Notes under the pieces: model-generated
Told to the model about the DNA's origin: nothing
Databases searched by the model: none
Seen by the model: the letters and a program-made list of their open reading frames with translations, nothing else
From: Clostridiales bacterium
Lineage (GTDB): Bacteria; Bacillota; Clostridia; Lachnospirales; JAQSXR01
Reading direction: 5' to 3'
DNA: 36,308 nucleotides
Assembly: GCA_029256575.1 (NCBI GenBank)
Contig: JAQSXR010000020.1
Location: 1 to 36,308, forward strand
In this document: positions 34,659-36,308 of the stretch, piece after piece
Layout of the letters: each line of letters begins with the position of its first letter
Numbering within the stretch: the stretch's first letter is position 1
Program-made: the position numbers and the translations under genes

Positions 34659-34687
34659 GGGTTGTTACTGGTAAAGCAGGCAAAACC
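34659..34687 (+). promoter_or_regulatory. BglG/LicT-type ribonucleic antiterminator (RAT)
   Basis: The 29-nt sequence contains GGTTGTTACTG then GCAGGCAAAACC, matching the RAT hairpins bound by BglG/SacY/LicT-type antiterminators: the lower stem GGTT/AACC, the CTG/CAG upper stem and the asymmetric internal-loop bases are all present. It shares AAAACC (34682-34687) with the following terminator, so only one of the two structures can form. Its position ahead of ptsI implies PTS-controlled antitermination of the general PTS enzyme. The cognate antiterminator gene is not in this window. Confidence 0.85.
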
Positions 34688-34735
34688 GACTTAGAAAGCA
34701 AAATTTATATTTTGCATTTAAGTTGGTTTTTTTAT
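34682..34735 (+). terminator. RAT-controlled intrinsic terminator in the ptsI leader
   Basis: AAAACCGACTTA (34682-34693) pairs with TAAGTTGGTTTT (34719-34730), with an inner GCAAAAT/ATTTTGC stem and a T-run. The left arm overlaps the RAT, the classic mutually exclusive layout. Confidence 0.88.
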
Positions 34736-34740
34736 TTTAA

Positions 34741-34814
34741 GACAGGAAAGTTCGTCTTGCTCGCAAGGGAACAAACTTTCCTGCCTCACTAGTGCGGCAT
34801 AGCTGCTATCTTGT
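34741..34814 (+). repeat. Dispersed 74-bp palindromic repeat, copy B
   Basis: The inverted partner of 7984-8057. This copy keeps a nested palindrome: CAGGAAAGTT (34743-34752) / AACTTTCCTG (34774-34783) outside and CTTGC-TC-GCAAG inside. It directly follows the RAT-controlled terminator. A further fragment, AAGTTCGTCTTGCT, recurs at about 34821-34834, so the site may hold a second partial insertion. The remaining stretch to 34980 shows nothing else recognisable. The element lies inside the ptsI leader. Confidence 0.8.
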
Positions 34815-34997
34815 GAAAAAAAGTTCGTCTTGCTTATAATCAAAATTTTTGTTCGACTTAGCAGTTTTCTTGTAACGAATTTCTTCTTTGAATATAAACT
34901 GCATTACTTACAAAACATAAGGAATAAAGAATTTCGAGATTAGATTAAATAGAAAAATAATATAAAAATGATCAAATTAAAAAGGAGAGAACAGCCA

Positions 34998-36308
34998 ATG
35001 ATTACATTAACAGGGAAAAGTGTATTTCATGACGTTTGCATTGGAAAATTAATCTTTCATAAAAAGCAAGAGAAAATTATTAAACGAACACATATAGAAG
35101 ATACGGAAGCAGAATGTAAGTCCTTTATAGAAGCGAAAGAGCAGGCGATTAAAGAACTGCAAGATTTATATCAAAAGGCATTAATTGAAGTTGGTGAGGC
35201 CAATGCTGCTATTTTCGATGTACACCAAATGCTATTAGATGATGAAGATTATGGTGATTCTATAAATAATATTATTCGTACAGAGAAAGTGAATGCCGAA
35301 TATGCGGTTGCAGTTACATCTGATAATTTTGCAGGAATGTTTGAAGCGATGGAAGATGCTTATATGCAGGGACGTGCTACAGATATTCGAGATATATCGG
35401 ATAGAGTTATTCGCATTCTATGTAAAGAGGCTGAGAGTAATAGCTACCTAAAAGAACCTATGATTATAGCAGCAGATGATTTAGTTCCAAGTGAAACCAT
35501 TAAACTTGACAAAAGCATGGTGCTAGGATTTGCAATGAAACAAGGTTCTGTAAATTCACATACTGCCATCTTAGCAAGAAGTATGGGAATACCGGCATTG
35601 GTTAGTATTGGTGAAACGTTAAGAAAAGAATATGAAGGTAAGTTGGCAATTATTGATGGTATTACAGGTACTATGTTTATTGATCCAGATGTAGTCACTT
35701 TACAAGCATCCGAGAAAAAACGCCAAGAAGTTTTAGAAAGAAAAACTTTGTTACTTGCATTAAAAGGGAAGGAAAATATAACGAAGGATGGGAGAAAGAT
35801 TAATATATTTGCGAACATTGGAAATAGTAACGATGTTGCAAAAGTACTAGAAAATGATGCAGAAGGAATCGGTCTTTTCCGAAGTGAATTTATATATTTA
35901 GAAAATGATACTTACCCTACCGAAGAGCAACAATTTAGCGCATATAAAACAGTCGCGCAAAATATGGCAGGTAAAAAAGTAATCATTAGAACACTTGATA
36001 TTGGAGCAGATAAACAGGCAGCTTATTTTAATTTGGATAATGAAGAAAATCCTGCTATGGGATATCGTGCAATCCGAATCTGTTTGACAAGGACTGAAAT
36101 ATTTAAAACTCAATTAAGGTCGTTATTGCGAGCTGCTTTATTTGGTAATATATCTATTATGTTCCCGATGATTATTTCCATCAATGAAGTTATAAAAATT
36201 AAAGAAATAATGAAAGAAGTAAAACAAGAATTAACCCAAGAAGGAATACCGTTTAAGGAAAATATTGAAATAGGAATTATGATTGAAACGCCAGCTGCTG
36301 TTATGATA
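34998..36308 (+). CDS. ptsI: Phosphoenolpyruvate-protein phosphotransferase (PTS enzyme I), N-terminal part
   Basis: 437 codons are visible, running off the right edge (the family has about 570). Enzyme I takes phosphate from PEP and passes it to HPr, starting all PTS sugar uptake. Seen in order: an N-terminal GKSVFHDVCIGKLIF region, the helical HPr-binding part, the phosphohistidine motif SVNSHTAILARSMGIPA with His at about residue 188, the linker, and the start of the PEP-binding barrel (IFANIGNSNDVAKVL, EGIGLFRSEFIYL, MGYRAIRICLTRTEIF, IMIETPAAVMI). AAAGGAGAG lies 8 bases before the ATG. ptsH is not directly upstream; the leader instead carries a RAT and terminator, so sugar-dependent antitermination probably controls it. 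Confidence 0.95.
   Translation, partial: MITLTGKSVFHDVCIGKLIFHKKQEKIIKRTHIEDTEAECKSFIEAKEQAIKELQDLYQKALIEVGEANAAIFDVHQMLLDDEDYGDSINNIIRTEKVNAEYAVAVTSDNFAGMFEAMEDAYMQGRATDIRDISDRVIRILCKEAESNSYLKEPMIIAADDLVPSETIKLDKSMVLGFAMKQGSVNSHTAILARSMGIPALVSIGETLRKEYEGKLAIIDGITGTMFIDPDVVTLQASEKKRQEVLERKTLLLALKGKENITKDGRKINIFANIGNSNDVAKVLENDAEGIGLFRSEFIYLENDTYPTEEQQFSAYKTVAQNMAGKKVIIRTLDIGADKQAAYFNLDNEENPAMGYRAIRICLTRTEIFKTQLRSLLRAALFGNISIMFPMIISINEVIKIKEIMKEVKQELTQEGIPFKENIEIGIMIETPAAVMI

Overview
The window looks like chromosome of a low-GC, Gram-positive, endospore-forming, motile anaerobe of the Clostridia, most probably a Lachnospiraceae/Lachnoclostridium-type organism. The reasons are the AT-rich sequence, strong AGGAGG-type ribosome-binding sites, sporulation genes (gpr, spoIIP, a GerMN lipoprotein), a chemoreceptor, and the conserved order comEA ... 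comEC - holA - rpsT - gpr - spoIIP. The genus is inferred from gene content and not proven. The window cuts two genes: argJ at the left edge and ptsI at the right edge.

Layout. (1) 1-2440: end of an arginine operon (argJ', argB, argD). (2) 2441-14395: an alpha-glucan region. It has a strong promoter, a CUT1 maltodextrin-type ABC importer (binding lipoprotein, MalF-like permease, and an unusual MalG-like permease fused behind a long lipoprotein-like extracellular domain), a chemoreceptor broken by two frameshifts, a surface GH13 amylase lipoprotein, and a convergent GH133-type glycogen debranching enzyme. No importer ATPase is encoded here, so a shared MsmK/MsmX-type ATPase elsewhere is expected. 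(3) 14582-20461: comEA, an OmpR-type regulator and kinase, a GerMN lipoprotein and comEC on one strand. (4) 20606-25775: a SagB-like nitroreductase, a GNAT acetyltransferase, holA, rpsT (minus strand), gpr and spoIIP. (5) 25776-26410: a gene-free stretch with a 214-bp imperfect palindrome followed by a 166-nt uninterrupted purine tract. (6) 26411-31789: a small zinc-ribbon membrane protein, an iron alcohol dehydrogenase, and a two-gene ABC exporter operon ending in ppnP, preceded by a promoter-terminator leader. (7) 31844-33499: divergent padR and chrA with an operator-like palindrome. (8) 33500-36308: a 121-bp palindromic element, a lipoprotein cyclophilin, and ptsI behind a BglG/LicT-type ribonucleic antiterminator (RAT) overlapping an intrinsic terminator.

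The most notable items are the lipoprotein-MalG fusion, the RAT/terminator switch upstream of ptsI, a 74-bp dispersed repeat present in two inverted copies that each abut an intrinsic terminator (7984-8057 and 34741-34814), the long palindrome plus purine tract, and the doubly frameshifted chemoreceptor. I saw no tRNA, rRNA, CRISPR array, transposase or phage gene.
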